Source: Hymenobacter qilianensis (GTDB taxonomy: Bacteria; Bacteroidota; Bacteroidia; Cytophagales; Hymenobacteraceae). From it: DNA of 64,000 bases. The DNA is taken from NCBI RefSeq assembly GCF_014489555.1, contig NZ_CP060784.1, positions 1,736,001 to 1,800,000 of the forward strand. Reading direction: 5' to 3'. Under the pieces are notes generated by a model. The model did no database searches and was not told the DNA's origin. It worked only from the letters and a program-made list of their open reading frames with translations. Each line of letters begins with the position of its first letter. Positions within the stretch are counted from its first letter, which is position 1. Below are positions 1 to 10,660 of this stretch, in pieces. A program made the translations under genes and the position numbers.

Positions 1-101
1 TCGTAGCTCTGCGGGTCGTTGAAGGCATTGAATACATCAGGCCGGTTAAAAGTAATCGTCGCAACACCGTCGCGTACATCGTAGAGCAAGCAGGTATACA
101 T
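1..101 (-). CDS. Enoyl-CoA hydratase/isomerase (crotonase family), N-terminal fragment
   Basis: The gene runs off the left edge of the window, so only about 33 N-terminal residues are visible. Read on the minus strand from the ATG at 101, the peptide contains YDVRDGVATITFNRPDVFNA. This is the first beta-hairpin of the crotonase fold, with the typical 'ATITFNRP..NA' signature of enoyl-CoA hydratases. Members bind an acyl-CoA and stabilise an enolate in the cytoplasm, commonly in fatty acid or phenylacetate breakdown. The substrate cannot be told from this fragment. The 119 bases between it and ispD hold no further gene. Confidence 0.75.
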   Translation of the reverse strand, partial: MYTCLLYDVRDGVATITFNRPDVFNAFNDPQSY

Positions 102-220
102 AGGAATCAGTGAAAGGTAGAAAGCGGCTCCGAGTAGGTAGTCTTCGCGTCGCCTGGAGGGCAAATTACATGAGAAAGTTGGCGTTCTGACAACACCCGG
201 GACTAAAGCGCTGCACCGTG

Positions 221-902
221 CTACCGACTACGCAGAATGGCTTCTGCCAACAGCATGTCTTCCGGTGTCGTGATTTTGAGGTTGCGATAATCGCCTTCTA
301 CCAAGTGAATTGGATGCAGGTCTTCCACTACACTCGCATCATCAGTGAAAGTAGGCAGCTCTGGCAGCCGATAGGCCCGCCGTAGTAGCTCCAGATCAAA
401 GCACTGCGGCGTCTGTACTAAGCGCAGCCGGGAGCGGTCAATAGCGTAAGAGCCTTCCTTGGAGAGGCCGCGCACCGAGTCTTTGGGCACCACAGCGGCT
501 ATGGCCGCGCCGTGCTCAGCCGCGGCCGCATACGTATTTTCAATAACTGCTGCCGATACCAGTGGTCGCACGCCATCGTGCACCGCTACAATGCCCTCCG
601 TGTACGTAGCCAGGTGTTTCAGGCCATTTCTTACCGAAGCCCACCGAGAATGCCCCCGCCCACCACCGCGTGCGGAATTGCGACCTGATGCCGGGTACAG
701 AGGTGGTGCCACGTATCGAACTGGTCGGGGGCAAAACCACCACAAATTGCTGCACACCCAAGCTGGTCTCGGCAAAGCGGCGTAGCGTATGCAGCAGCAC
801 CGGCTCGCCGAGCAACTCCAGAAACTGCTTCGGCTGACCTGCGCCCATGCGCGTGCCGCTGCCGCCAGCCACAAGTATAGCAAACCGATTGGGAGTCGAC
901 AT
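221..902 (-). CDS. ispD: 2-C-methyl-D-erythritol 4-phosphate cytidylyltransferase (two frame breaks)
   Basis: IspD joins CTP to methylerythritol phosphate in the MEP isoprenoid pathway. The N-terminus [14 protein letters not shown] is the nucleotide-binding loop of the family. Further on, [10 protein letters not shown] and the C-terminal [13 protein letters not shown] match IspD. The frame is broken twice: at the G run 727-731 and at the C run 653-657. Adding one base to each run restores a continuous 227-residue protein (E. coli IspD is 236). Two independent losses in an essential enzyme point to sequence error rather than a dead gene. The isoprenoid pathway feeds the carotenoid branch seen at 4.7-5.9 kb. 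Identity is sure; the breaks need read-level checking. Confidence 0.9.
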
Positions 903-944
903 AAGCAGAAGCTACGAGAGTGGAAGATGAGTATAAAGCGCAAC

Positions 945-974
945 AAAAAGCCCGGCCACCAAAGGTAACCGGGC
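945..974 (-). terminator. Rho-independent terminator of queA
   Basis: On the minus strand an 11-bp stem with one mismatch (GCCCGGTTACC pairing with GGTGGCCGGGC) and a TTT loop is followed by TTTTTG. It lies between queA and ispD, so it would end the queA transcript. Confidence 0.6.
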
Positions 975-1031
975 AATGCGGAAGGCTCGCAACAAAGTCT
1001 TGCCTCCCACTTCTTTGTACTCACTTCTAGC

Positions 1032-2080
1032 TTACAGAATCAGCATCGCATCGCCGTAGCTGAAGAAACGATACTTCTCTTTGATGGCAACCTTGTACGC
1101 TTCCGCTAACAGATCGTAGCCAGCAAAGGCGGCTGTCATCATCATCAGCGTGCTTTCCGGCGTGTGGAAGTTGGTGAGCAGGGTATTCGCGATTTTGAAC
1201 TCGTACGGCGGGAAAATGAACCGATCGGTCCAGCCCTGGTTGGCTTTCAAACGGTTGTGCGCCGATACCGATGACTCCAGCGCCCGCATGGTAGTAGTGC
1301 CCACGGAGCAAACGCGCTTTTTAGCGTCCAGCGCCTTATTCACAATAATGGCAGCCTCAGCAGGTACAATGAAATTCTCCGAGTCCATCTTGTGCTTGGT
1401 CAGGTCTTCCACATCCACCGGACGGAAAGTGCCCAAACCCACGTGCAGCGTGACGGCGGTAGTTTCTACACCCTTGATTTCCAGGCGCTTCAGTACCTCA
1501 CGGGTAAAGTGCAGACCTGCCGAAGGGGCGGCCACAGCACCGATGTGCTTGGCGTAAATGGTCTGATAGCGCTCTTTGTCGGCCGGCTCAGCATCACGGG
1601 TAATCGCCTCGCGGGCAGGGGCGTTTCGCCTAAGTCGTGGAGGGCTTTATAAAATTCTTCATCAGGGCCATCAAACAAAAACTTGATGGTACGGCCCCGT
1701 GAGGTGGTGTTGTCGATAACTTCGGCCACCATGTCGCTTTCGCCGAAGTACAATTTGTTGCCCACCCGGATTTTACGGGCCGGATCAACCAGTACGTCCC
1801 ACAGGTGGCTTTCTTTATTCAGCTCGCGCAGCAAAAACACTTCAATTTTTGCTCCTGTCTTTTCTTTATTGCCATATAGCCGTGCCGGAAACACTTTCGT
1901 GTCGTTCATCACGAATACATCACCGTCATTGAAATACTCAATGATGTCTTTAAAAATACGGTGCTCGATTTTGCCAGTATCGCGGTGTACTACCATCAGG
2001 CGCGACTCGTCGCGGTTTTTGGCCGGGTGCTGCGCCAGCAGGTTCTCGGGCAGGTCAAATTTAAACTCGGACAGTTTCAT
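1032..2080 (-). CDS. queA: S-adenosylmethionine:tRNA ribosyltransferase-isomerase (internal deletion)
   Basis: QueA transfers and isomerises the ribosyl part of SAM onto preQ1 in tRNA to make epoxyqueuosine. The start [20 protein letters not shown] is diagnostic, followed by the family blocks [15 protein letters not shown] and PSAGLHFT. The reading frame changes near 1612-1640. Upstream it reads LGETPLP; downstream it resumes as [17 protein letters not shown]. The family has a PPYI-K motif exactly here, so about 13 bases (four codons plus one base) seem to be missing beside a C run. With them restored the length is about 353 residues, the usual size. Unlike the other breaks in this window this is not a single-base loss. 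Confidence 0.9.
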
Positions 2081-2330
2081 GGTCGGATATGGGCAATAGG
2101 GGGGAAGCTAACAAAAATTTCAGGGGGCAAAAGTACGTAGAATGGCCGGATTAATCGTTATTTTTCGCCCGGAATCAGCATAGAATGCTCAAATGAATGA
2201 ACAGCTAACTAGTTGTAATAGTGGCAGGTTAAACTGCTAACTTGTTCCTTTACTGATAGCTGAACTACTGCCCAGTCGAAACTGTATTAGTTCAGTCAGC
2301 CAACCATTTAGCTACTTAACCTCCCACTCC

Positions 2331-3595
2331 ATGCTCGCCTTGCGCCTGACACTGGAAAGCTTCCGCTTCGCGTGGCAAGCTCTCAAATCCAATTTGCTGC
2401 GCACCATTCTCTCATTGCTGGGCGTCACAGTCGGGATCTTTGCCATCATCGCCGTTTTTACCGTCGTCGATTCGCTGGAGTCGAATATCCGGCAGAGCAT
2501 GGATTTTTTAGGTGAGAAAGTGGTTTACGTGGGCAAGTGGCCCTGGAAATTTGAGCCCAATCGGCCTTGGTGGAAATATTTTAACCGCCCCGTACCCACC
2601 CAGCGCGAATTCCGTGCTCTACAGCGTACGCTGAACCCCAATAGCCACATGGGCATGGCCATTATGGCTAATACCGGCGGCAATACGCTGAAGGCAGGTA
2701 ATAACAGCCTCACGGACTGTAATTTGCAGGGGGTCAGCTATGAGTTTCAGCAGGTTTCAAAAGTACCCATCGCGGAAGGCCGCTACTTCACCTCCCAGGA
2801 AATTGACCTTGCTCGCAACGTAGCTATCATCGGGGCTGACATTGCTGAAAATCTTTTTGGCGGAGGTTCCGCCCTGGGGCGCGAATTCTCGGCTCGCGGG
2901 CGCAAATTCACCGTGATTGGGGTGATGAAGAAGGAGGGGAAAAAGCTGATTGATACTCCCAGTAATGACACCAACTGCCTGATTACCTTCGGAATGTTCA
3001 GTCAGATCTTTGCCGTCAACAATGGTAGCGGCATGGGCGGCGTGTCGCCTAACATTATTGTAAAGGGCCGCGAAGACGATCAGAACCTCGCTAATTTAGA
3101 ATCAGAACTGCAGGGCGTAATGCGCAACGTGAGGGGCCTGAAACCCCGGGAGGAAGACAACTTCGCTCTGAATCGGCCCGAAATGTTCGGGGAGCTTATT
3201 TCCAAGCTGTTCTCTGTGATTGGGGTGGCTGGCGCCGTTATTGGCAGCTTCGCCATGCTGGTGGGGGCTTTGGTATTGCCAACATCATGTTTGTGTCGGT
3301 GAAGGAGCGCACCAACATTATTGGTATTCAGAAGTCGCTGGGGGCCAAAAATTACTTTATCCTGTTTCAGTTTCTGTTCGAAGCCATCTTTCTGTGCCTG
3401 ATTGGCGGCGCGGCCGGCATTTTCCTGGTTTTTCTGATCACACTGATTCCGCAGGAATCGTTGCCTTTGTTTCTTTCGGCCAGCAACGTGACGCTAGGAC
3501 TCACTGTATCGGTAGTTATCGGTATTCTGGCCGGTATTATTCCAGCCGTCCTGGCTTCCAACCTCGATCCGGTTATTGCCATCCGCTCGAAGTAA
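2331..3595 (+). CDS. MacB-like ABC transporter permease (one frame break)
   Basis: This is a membrane subunit of a MacB/FtsX-type ABC exporter. An N-terminal transmembrane helix (SLLGVTVGIFAIIAVFTVVD) is followed by a large periplasmic MacB_PCD domain. Three C-terminal helices then form the FtsX domain, with the conserved 'GGFGIANIMFVSVKERTNIIG' region running into SLGAKN. The frame breaks at the G run 3263-3267; one extra G turns 'VGALVLPTSC' into 'VGGFGIANIMF' and gives 421 residues, the normal length. No ATPase or membrane-fusion gene is adjacent, so the partner must be elsewhere. The substrate is unknown; relatives move lipoproteins, macrolides or peptides. Confidence 0.85.
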
Positions 3596-3623
3596 AACAA
3601 GCAGGGTAAGTAAGCTCCTTGTC

Positions 3624-3653
3624 TTGCACAACAGAGCCAAACCCTTATCTTGC
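3624..3653 (+). promoter_or_regulatory. Candidate Bacteroidota sigma-A promoter upstream of the LOG gene
   Basis: A TTG at 3624-3626 lies 19 bases before TATCTTGC at 3646-3653. The Bacteroidota consensus is TTTG, a spacer of about 19, then TAnnTTTG, so the -7 element matches at seven of eight positions. It sits about 140 bases upstream of the chosen LOG start. Confidence 0.4.
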
Positions 3654-3793
3654 ACGCCCCGGTTTTAGGTGGAGGGCAATTGCGCGTTTTGGTCGCTAGG
3701 CTTCTGATTATCTTTCTTTTTCTTTAAAAACAGGCTCGCGGCACCGAAAGGTGCTTGCTAATTCCCATCAGCGGGCTCAAAAGTGCAGTATCT

Positions 3794-4657
3794 ATGACTA
3801 AGCTTAAAAAAACCAGTCGGACCAAAATCCACGACGAAACCCTGAATGCAGGTAGCGGGCAGACGATCAGTCAGCCCAATGTGAACGACAACAAGGTGAC
3901 TTCTATCAGCGAAATCCGGGAGCAAACCAGCGGGCAGCGCACCCTGCAGCTCGATGATGAGCAGCGCATCCGGCGCGCATTCGTAGACAAGGACTGGAAC
4001 GAGATTAAGATTGCTGACTCCTGGCAGATCTTTAAGGTGATGGCCGAGTTCGTGGAAGGCTTCGAGAAAATGAGCAAAATCGGCCCTTGCGTGTCTATTT
4101 TTGGCTCGGCGCGCACCAAGCCAGATAATCCTTACTACCAAATGGCCGAGGAGATTGCGGCCAAGCTCGTACGCCACGGCTACGGCGTAATTACGGGCGG
4201 TGGCCCCGGCATTATGGAAGCCGGCAACAAAGGCGCGCGCTCTGAAGGAGGCCGTTCGGTAGGCCTCAACATTGAGCTGCCCTTCGAGCAGTTTCATAAC
4301 ATCTACATTGACCCCGATAAGATCATCAACTTCGACTACTTCTTCGTGCGTAAGGTGATGTTCGTGAAGTATGCGCAGGGCTTTATCGGTATGCCCGGCG
4401 GCTTCGGCACGCTGGACGAGCTGTTTGAGGCTATTACTCTTATTCAAACCAAGAAAATCGGGCGTTTCCCTATCGTGTTGGTAGGTACCAAGTACTGGCA
4501 GGGCATGTTCGACTGGATTCAGCAAGTGATGCTGGAAGATGAGCGCAATATCTCGCCCGAAGACATGAACCTAGTGCAGCTAGTGGATGATGCTGCTTCG
4601 GCTGTCAAAATCATTGATGACTTCTACTCCAAGTACCTGCTCTCGCCAAACTTCTAA
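3794..4657 (+). CDS. LOG family protein (TIGR00730-type Rossmann fold)
   Basis: This 287-residue protein belongs to the LOG/'lysine decarboxylase-like' family. Known members are cytokinin riboside 5'-monophosphate phosphoribohydrolases or related nucleotide 5'-monophosphate nucleosidases. The Rossmann core begins at about residue 98 (PCVSIFGSART). It carries the two family signatures GGGPGIMEA and PGGFGTLDELFE, which hold the catalytic Arg/Glu site. An N-terminal extension of about 95 polar residues precedes the core, as in other Bacteroidota homologues. I chose the ATG at 3794 (MTKLKKTSRT) because the upstream codons look non-coding. It stands alone, with its own candidate promoter and a strong terminator. 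The role in bacteria is likely nucleotide metabolism; the exact substrate is uncertain. Confidence 0.85.
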   Translation: MTKLKKTSRTKIHDETLNAGSGQTISQPNVNDNKVTSISEIREQTSGQRTLQLDDEQRIRRAFVDKDWNEIKIADSWQIFKVMAEFVEGFEKMSKIGPCVSIFGSARTKPDNPYYQMAEEIAAKLVRHGYGVITGGGPGIMEAGNKGARSEGGRSVGLNIELPFEQFHNIYIDPDKIINFDYFFVRKVMFVKYAQGFIGMPGGFGTLDELFEAITLIQTKKIGRFPIVLVGTKYWQGMFDWIQQVMLEDERNISPEDMNLVQLVDDAASAVKIIDDFYSKYLLSPNF

Positions 4658-4693
4658 TACCAAAAACAAGCTCAGGTATTAAGCCGTTATTTG

Positions 4694-4728
4694 AACCGGC
4701 GACGGAATGCTTCCGTCGCCGGTTTTTT
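4694..4728 (+). terminator. Rho-independent terminator after the LOG gene
   Basis: A perfect 14-bp stem (AACCGGCGACGGAA / TTCCGTCGCCGGTT) with a 3-base loop is followed by a run of six T. Its T run touches the proposed start of the lycopene cyclase gene, so that gene needs a promoter of its own inside or upstream of the hairpin. Confidence 0.85.
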
Positions 4729-5904
4729 GTGTTTGTGCAAACTGATTTTGACTATTTGATAGTGGGTGGCGGGGCCGCCGGCCTGAGCCTAGCGTATGCG
4801 CTGGCACAGGAACCACGCCTGCGCGACAAGCGCGTGCTGCTCCTGGAACCAGCGGCCAAAGACCAGAACGACCGCACCTGGTCGTTCTGGGCCGATGCGC
4901 CGTCGCCGTTTGACAGCATTGTAGCGCACGAGTGGGCGCAGCTGGCTTTTCGCAGTCCGGGCTTCGAGCGGGTGTTTGCGCTTAGTCGCCACCGCTACAA
5001 GATGATTCGGGGCCTTGATTTCTACCAGTTTGTGCACGCGGCGCTGGCCGGCAATCCACAGGTTACGTTAGTGCGCGCCACGGTCGATAGCCTCGAAAAT
5101 TTGCCCCCCAGCGGTGTGATAGCGCATACATCAGCTGGGAAGTTTACGGCCCGATATGGCTTTGATAGTCGTCCGCCGGTTATGGATAAGCAACCGGATA
5201 AGCACCGCTATCTGCTCCAGCATTTTGTGGGCTGGGAGGTAGAAACCGAGCAGGATGTATTCGACCCGAAAACCGTGGAATTCATGGACTTCCGGGGGCC
5301 ACAGTACCACGAGCCGCGCTTTATGTATGTGCTGCCCTTCAGCCCGCGCCGGGCGCTGGTAGAGTACACGCTGTTTTCGGGCGAAGTGCTGCCCAAAGCT
5401 GCCTACGAAGCAGCTATGCACGCGTATTTGACCACCACGCTTGGCGTAAAGAGCTACCGCATAGAAGCAGAAGAGGTAGGCGCTATTCCCATGACCGATC
5501 ATCCGCTGCCGGCTCGCTGGGGGGCAAATATTATCAATTTGGGAACGCGTGCCGGCCGCGCAAAGCCCAGCACCGGCTACGCTTTCAAGCGTATTCAGGC
5601 CCACACGGCCCGGCTGGTAGAGGCGCTGGCTACCACCGGCGCGCCGCCGCCCGATCCAACCAGCGACCGGTGGCAATTTCGCCTCTTCGATACCTTGCTG
5701 CTCGATATCATGCAGCGCCGCGGCGAAACTACCCGCGACATTTTCACTGAGCTATTCCAGCATAACCCAGTGGAGCGCATCTTCGATTTTCTGGATGAGC
5801 GCACTACCTGGGTCGAGAACTTTCAGGTGATGAACTCGGTGACGCCGTGGCCATTTATGCGCTCTATCGGGCAGGTGCTGTGCGGCAAGCCGGGGCGGCG
5901 GTAA
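4729..5904 (+). CDS. crtY: Lycopene beta-cyclase (CrtY family)
   Basis: This 391-residue flavoprotein starts with the dinucleotide-binding motif DYLIVGGGAAGLSLAYALA. Family blocks follow: DRTWSFW, FMDFRG, FMYVLPFSP-RALVEYTLFS and the late G-IPMTDHPLP and STGYAFKRI stretches of CrtY-type cyclases. The enzyme closes the ends of lycopene into beta-ionone rings using reduced FAD, at the membrane. Red or orange carotenoids are typical of this clade, and ispD of the isoprenoid pathway lies nearby, although no other crt gene is present here. The start is a GTG (4729) overlapping the preceding terminator tail; a second in-frame GTG lies at 4735. Confidence 0.9.
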   Translation: MFVQTDFDYLIVGGGAAGLSLAYALAQEPRLRDKRVLLLEPAAKDQNDRTWSFWADAPSPFDSIVAHEWAQLAFRSPGFERVFALSRHRYKMIRGLDFYQFVHAALAGNPQVTLVRATVDSLENLPPSGVIAHTSAGKFTARYGFDSRPPVMDKQPDKHRYLLQHFVGWEVETEQDVFDPKTVEFMDFRGPQYHEPRFMYVLPFSPRRALVEYTLFSGEVLPKAAYEAAMHAYLTTTLGVKSYRIEAEEVGAIPMTDHPLPARWGANIINLGTRAGRAKPSTGYAFKRIQAHTARLVEALATTGAPPPDPTSDRWQFRLFDTLLLDIMQRRGETTRDIFTELFQHNPVERIFDFLDERTTWVENFQVMNSVTPWPFMRSIGQVLCGKPGRR

Positions 5905-5912
5905 GGTAAAAT

Positions 5913-5990
5913 GGTGAGGTAGTGAAATAGTGAGTTTGTTGTTATAACCACGCAGATTGAACAACAAACTCACTATTTCACTACCTCACC
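5913..5990. repeat. Perfect 31-bp inverted repeat at a convergent gene junction
   Basis: The arms 5913-5943 and 5960-5990 are exact reverse complements separated by 16 bases. The arms carry the short phrase GTGAGGTAGTGAAATAGTGA. The element lies between crtY (plus) and the ABC ATPase gene (minus). Its right arm covers the last codons and stop of the ATPase gene. There is no T run, so it is not a classical terminator, although its hairpin could block both transcripts. Confidence 0.85.
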
Positions 5991-6771
5991 GCCAAGCTTT
6001 CTTCGCTTTCCAGATACGCTTTTGCCCCCTGCACGCTCTCAGGAGTCAATACTTCCAATTCTGGCTTCGGAAGCGACAGATTCAGCAGGTAGCCACGCAT
6101 GGGGGCAAATTATCGAGGTCGTGGGTGATGCAGAGCACGGTTTTGCCAGTTTCGAGCACCCAGCTTTGCAGCAGATCGAATACGCGGCGGCGGTAGTACA
6201 CATCGAGTTGTTGGGTGGGCTCGTCGAGGAGGTAGAGCTGAGCGTCTTGCAGGGCCAGCTGAGCCAGCCACACCAGCTGCTGCTCACCCCCGGATAGCAA
6301 AGTAAAGTCGCGGTGGGCGAGGTGAGGGGCGCCCACGCGGGCCAACGCCTCATCGGCTTGGGCGTAATCGTGGGGGCCGTAGGCGCTCAGGAAGCGCTGA
6401 TGGCGGAAGCGGCCCATTACCACCAATTCGCGCACCTCAATGGGGAAGCTGACGGTATTGCGCTGGGGCAGATGAGCCAGCAGGCCGCTGGCAGCTGGCT
6501 GGCGCTCCGTGCGGAGGTCGTGGCCAAAAACCTGCACGCTGCCCTGGTAGGGAATTCGGCCGGTAAGAGCCCGAAATAAGGTGCTTTTGCCGCAGCCGTT
6601 ATGCCCCACAATGGCTACAAAAGCCGGTGCCGGCACGCACAAAAAAAGGTTGCGGAGCAGAACACGCTGTTCATACCCCGCAACCAGATTCTCTATTAGT
6701 AAAGGAGTTAGGAGCTGAGAGCCAGGAGCCAGGAGCGATGGACTGACGAATAAATCCTTCATCAACGACAT
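5981..6771 (-). CDS. ABC transporter ATP-binding protein, FecE/iron-type (one frame break)
   Basis: This is a nucleotide-binding subunit of an importer of the ferric-siderophore/hemin class. Visible motifs are Walker A GHNGCGKST, the Q-loop LAHLPQ, the signature LSGGEQQ, Walker B LYLLDEPT and the H-loop CITHD. The frame breaks at the G run 6101-6105; one more base gives 'NLPPMRGYLLNLSLP' and a C-terminus ending at 5981, for 263 residues in total. No permease or binding-protein gene is adjacent. The first 20 or so residues (SPSLLAPGSQLLTPLL) are encoded by an iterated GGAG-rich stretch, so the true start may be further in. Substrate assignment is tentative. Confidence 0.8.
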
Positions 6772-6805
6772 TCTATCTCCTGACTCCTAGCTTCTCGCTC
6801 CGCTC

Positions 6806-7027
6806 TTAGTACTCGTCTTCGTTGAACATGAAGTCTTCCTTGGTCGGATAATCCGGCCAAACTTCTTCGATGTTCTCGTAGGGTTGGCCGTCATCTTCCA
6901 GTGCCTGCAGGTTTTCCACCACTTCCATCGGGGCACCCGAGCGGATGGAATAATCAATCAGTTCATCCTTGGTGGCGGGCCAGGGGGCATCTTCCAGGTA
7001 GGAAGCAAGTTCCAGAGTCCAATACAT
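6806..7027 (-). CDS. DUF2795 domain protein, small acidic
   Basis: A 73-residue cytoplasmic protein beginning MYWTLELASYLEDAPWPATK, strongly acidic at its C-terminus (DFMFNEDEY). It matches the DUF2795 family, which is nearly invariant across Bacteroidota and has no established function. It is a single intact frame, 34 bases upstream of the ABC ATPase gene on the same strand, so the two may be co-transcribed. No catalytic motif is visible. Confidence 0.85.
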   Translation of the reverse strand: MYWTLELASYLEDAPWPATKDELIDYSIRSGAPMEVVENLQALEDDGQPYENIEEVWPDYPTKEDFMFNEDEY

Positions 7028-7168
7028 AATGGTGTGCTACAAAAAAAGTGGGCAAATGTAAAGTTGTGATACGCCGATGAGCAAAAACCCGGCCGGCTGA
7101 AAACGCCTGCCAAAGCGGCGCAACGGCGTTTGCTTCCCGACAACGTAAAAAGCGCTGTAAGGTTCAGC

Positions 7169-8473
7169 CTAAGCAGGTAAGCGCTGGCGCAACAGCTCGA
7201 TAAGATCGGTTTTTGTGCGGATTTTTCGCTCGAATCCCCGGATTTTTCCTTCCAGCATATTGCGGAAAGTTTCGTTGCCGGGTGAGTCGCTGAGCTTGCC
7301 CAGGTTTTCCACAAGTACTTCCTGCTCCTGCTTGTCGTACTTAATGAAGTCGCGGAGGGCCTGCACGCGGGCGTTTATTTTGTCTTCGGGCGAACCGGTT
7401 TCTGGGGTATTCGGCTGACGCTTGCGGATGAAGTGCTCCAAGGCGCTCATTTCAAATACTTTGTCGCAGGCCATGATGAACTGCTCCCACACCCGGTCCG
7501 ATTCTTCGCCGCGCACGGGGCCCACCTTTTTCCAGGCCGCCTGTAGCTCCTTGGCGCGCGCCACGGCCGCCGACATCGGCTGATTGAGCAGGGCTTCAGC
7601 TTCAGCAACCAGGGCACGCTTGCGGCTCAGGTTGTCGTCCATGTAGCCGTCTTTGGCATCCACCCGCTTCGTGCTGATGTGCTCTTTCAGGCGGTCGAAA
7701 AAGTGGTTGTGAGCAGCCCGGAAGCGCGTCCACAATTCATTGGCTTGCTTGCGGGGCAAAGAGCCGCCCACCTCTTTCCAGTCTTGCTGCAGTTGCTTGA
7801 GTTGGCGAGTTGTCTCTTCGTAGTCTTCCGAGTTTTGGATGGCTTCCGACTTGCGGATCAGGTCGCGGTACTTGTCCACCACCCGATTCGACATAGCCTT
7901 TTTATCGGCCAGGAACTCTTTTTTGCGTACGAAAAACTGATCCACGGCTTCGCGGAAACGGTTTTCCAGCTCTTCGGTGAGGTGCTTCTCTACGGGGCCG
8001 GTTTTAATCCAGGCCTGTCGCAGTTCCTGGAGCTTTTCGCCGGCCGTCTGCCAGTCGATGCTGTCGCGCAGGGCCTCAGCCTCTTGAATCAGCGTAATCT
8101 TGGTGTTCAGATTCTTCTCGCGGTTGCGAGCTACTGTTACTTTAATGCCTTCTTCAGCTTCGGTGAGGCGGTGGTGCAGGGCCTCAAAATCGCCCAGAGC
8201 ATCGTAGGAGGCCATTTGCTCCTTCAGGTGCAGGGCCTTCATCAGAAACGAGCCCTTGTTCTCCGATTCTTCAATCTTAGCCAATAAGTCTTCTACCTTG
8301 GCCCGAAAGCTTTCGAAGCGCTGAGCAAAGTACTGAAGCGAGGCCTCCTCGGATTCCTTAACCTGCCCAACCCGGCGGGCTGGCAAATCCATAAACGAGC
8401 GTAGCCACACTTGGTCGCCTTCGACGTAGCCGTAGCGCCGGGCTTCGGCTAGCAGGTGATCTTGTGGTTCCAT
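7169..8473 (-). CDS. DUF349 domain-containing coiled-coil protein
   Basis: This intact 434-residue protein is made of repeated DUF349 modules, each a helical hairpin carrying a 'W-K-G-V' type core (for example QDWKEVGG and AAWKKVGPVRG). Long charged helices give a strong coiled-coil character. There is no signal peptide or membrane segment, so it is cytoplasmic. Bacteroidota homologues are usually longer; this one begins MEPQDHLLAEARRYGYV. Function is unknown; the family includes proteins tied to RNA or ribosome-associated processes in other phyla, but nothing in this context confirms that. Confidence 0.85.
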   Translation of the reverse strand: MEPQDHLLAEARRYGYVEGDQVWLRSFMDLPARRVGQVKESEEASLQYFAQRFESFRAKVEDLLAKIEESENKGSFLMKALHLKEQMASYDALGDFEALHHRLTEAEEGIKVTVARNREKNLNTKITLIQEAEALRDSIDWQTAGEKLQELRQAWIKTGPVEKHLTEELENRFREAVDQFFVRKKEFLADKKAMSNRVVDKYRDLIRKSEAIQNSEDYEETTRQLKQLQQDWKEVGGSLPRKQANELWTRFRAAHNHFFDRLKEHISTKRVDAKDGYMDDNLSRKRALVAEAEALLNQPMSAAVARAKELQAAWKKVGPVRGEESDRVWEQFIMACDKVFEMSALEHFIRKRQPNTPETGSPEDKINARVQALRDFIKYDKQEQEVLVENLGKLSDSPGNETFRNMLEGKIRGFERKIRTKTDLIELLRQRLPA

Positions 8474-8932
8474 ACTAATGATAATAATAACGCGAAAGCG
8501 GCTAGGTGGTGGGATCGGAAGGGTAAAGAAACGGTATTAGCTGACTACAAGTTTACGGGATGGAAAGCATATTCGCTGCCTGTGAAACCCGGGGTTTAAA
8601 CGGCGGAAACTTAGGGCAGGCTGCCTACCTTTGGCCGGTTCGCCGAGTTAGCCAGGGTTATCTGAACCGAACGTAAGCCAACGCCGCAAGGTTAGGCCAT
8701 GGGCCGGTAACCAAGCTGAAACAGACGAATTGATCTAAGAGCTTATCTAGCAGAACGTCATGCAGCGCAGCGCGAAGCATCTCGCGTGTTTAGTAGCATT
8801 AGTAACCTCACATCAGCACGCGAGATGCTTCGCGCTGCGCTGCATGACATCCGTTTTTACACGAAATCTGACTGCCCAAGCCGGTTGGTTTGTTGCCTGA
8901 AAACTTTTAAAAAAGCCCCCAATCCCATTTCT
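8474..8932. other. Intergenic gap between DUF349 gene and ettA
   Basis: These 459 bases separate two divergent genes. No ORF of note is seen. The stretch holds the palindromic repeat at 8757-8848 and an orphan AAAAAAGCCCCC half-stem at about 8910-8921, just before the ettA start. Promoters for both genes are expected here, but no clear TAnnTTTG element was found. Confidence 0.6.
8757..8848. repeat. REP-like palindromic element (GTCATGC family), copy 1
   Basis: Two 32-bp arms (8757-8788 and 8817-8848) are perfect reverse complements around a 28-base loop. The arms start GTCATGCAGCGCAGCGCGAA and contain the GAAGCATCTCGCGTG core shared by other copies at 20.2, 36.6, 46.7, 49.3 and 60.1 kb. It encodes nothing. 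Confidence 0.85.
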
Positions 8933-10593
<1,661 letters not shown>

Positions 10594-10618
10594 ATTGTTG
10601 CCATACTACGTTTCACAA

Positions 10619-10656
10619 AGAAGCCTTCGCTGCGGATGCAGCGAAGGCTTCTTTAT
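10619..10656 (+). terminator. Rho-independent terminator of ettA
   Basis: A perfect 15-bp stem (AGAAGCCTTCGCTGC / GCAGCGAAGGCTTCT) with a GGAT loop is followed by a T/A-rich tail, 26 bases after the ettA stop. Confidence 0.85.
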
Positions 10657-10660
10657 ATTT

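Noticed and set aside
221..1024. A 267-residue minus-strand protein
   Set aside because: Its first half is out of frame; only the second half is IspD, the rest being the shifted reading of the same gene and upstream DNA.
3758..4525. A 255-residue minus-strand ORF opposite the LOG gene
   Set aside because: It is the complement of a well conserved protein in GC-rich DNA, where long antisense frames are common.
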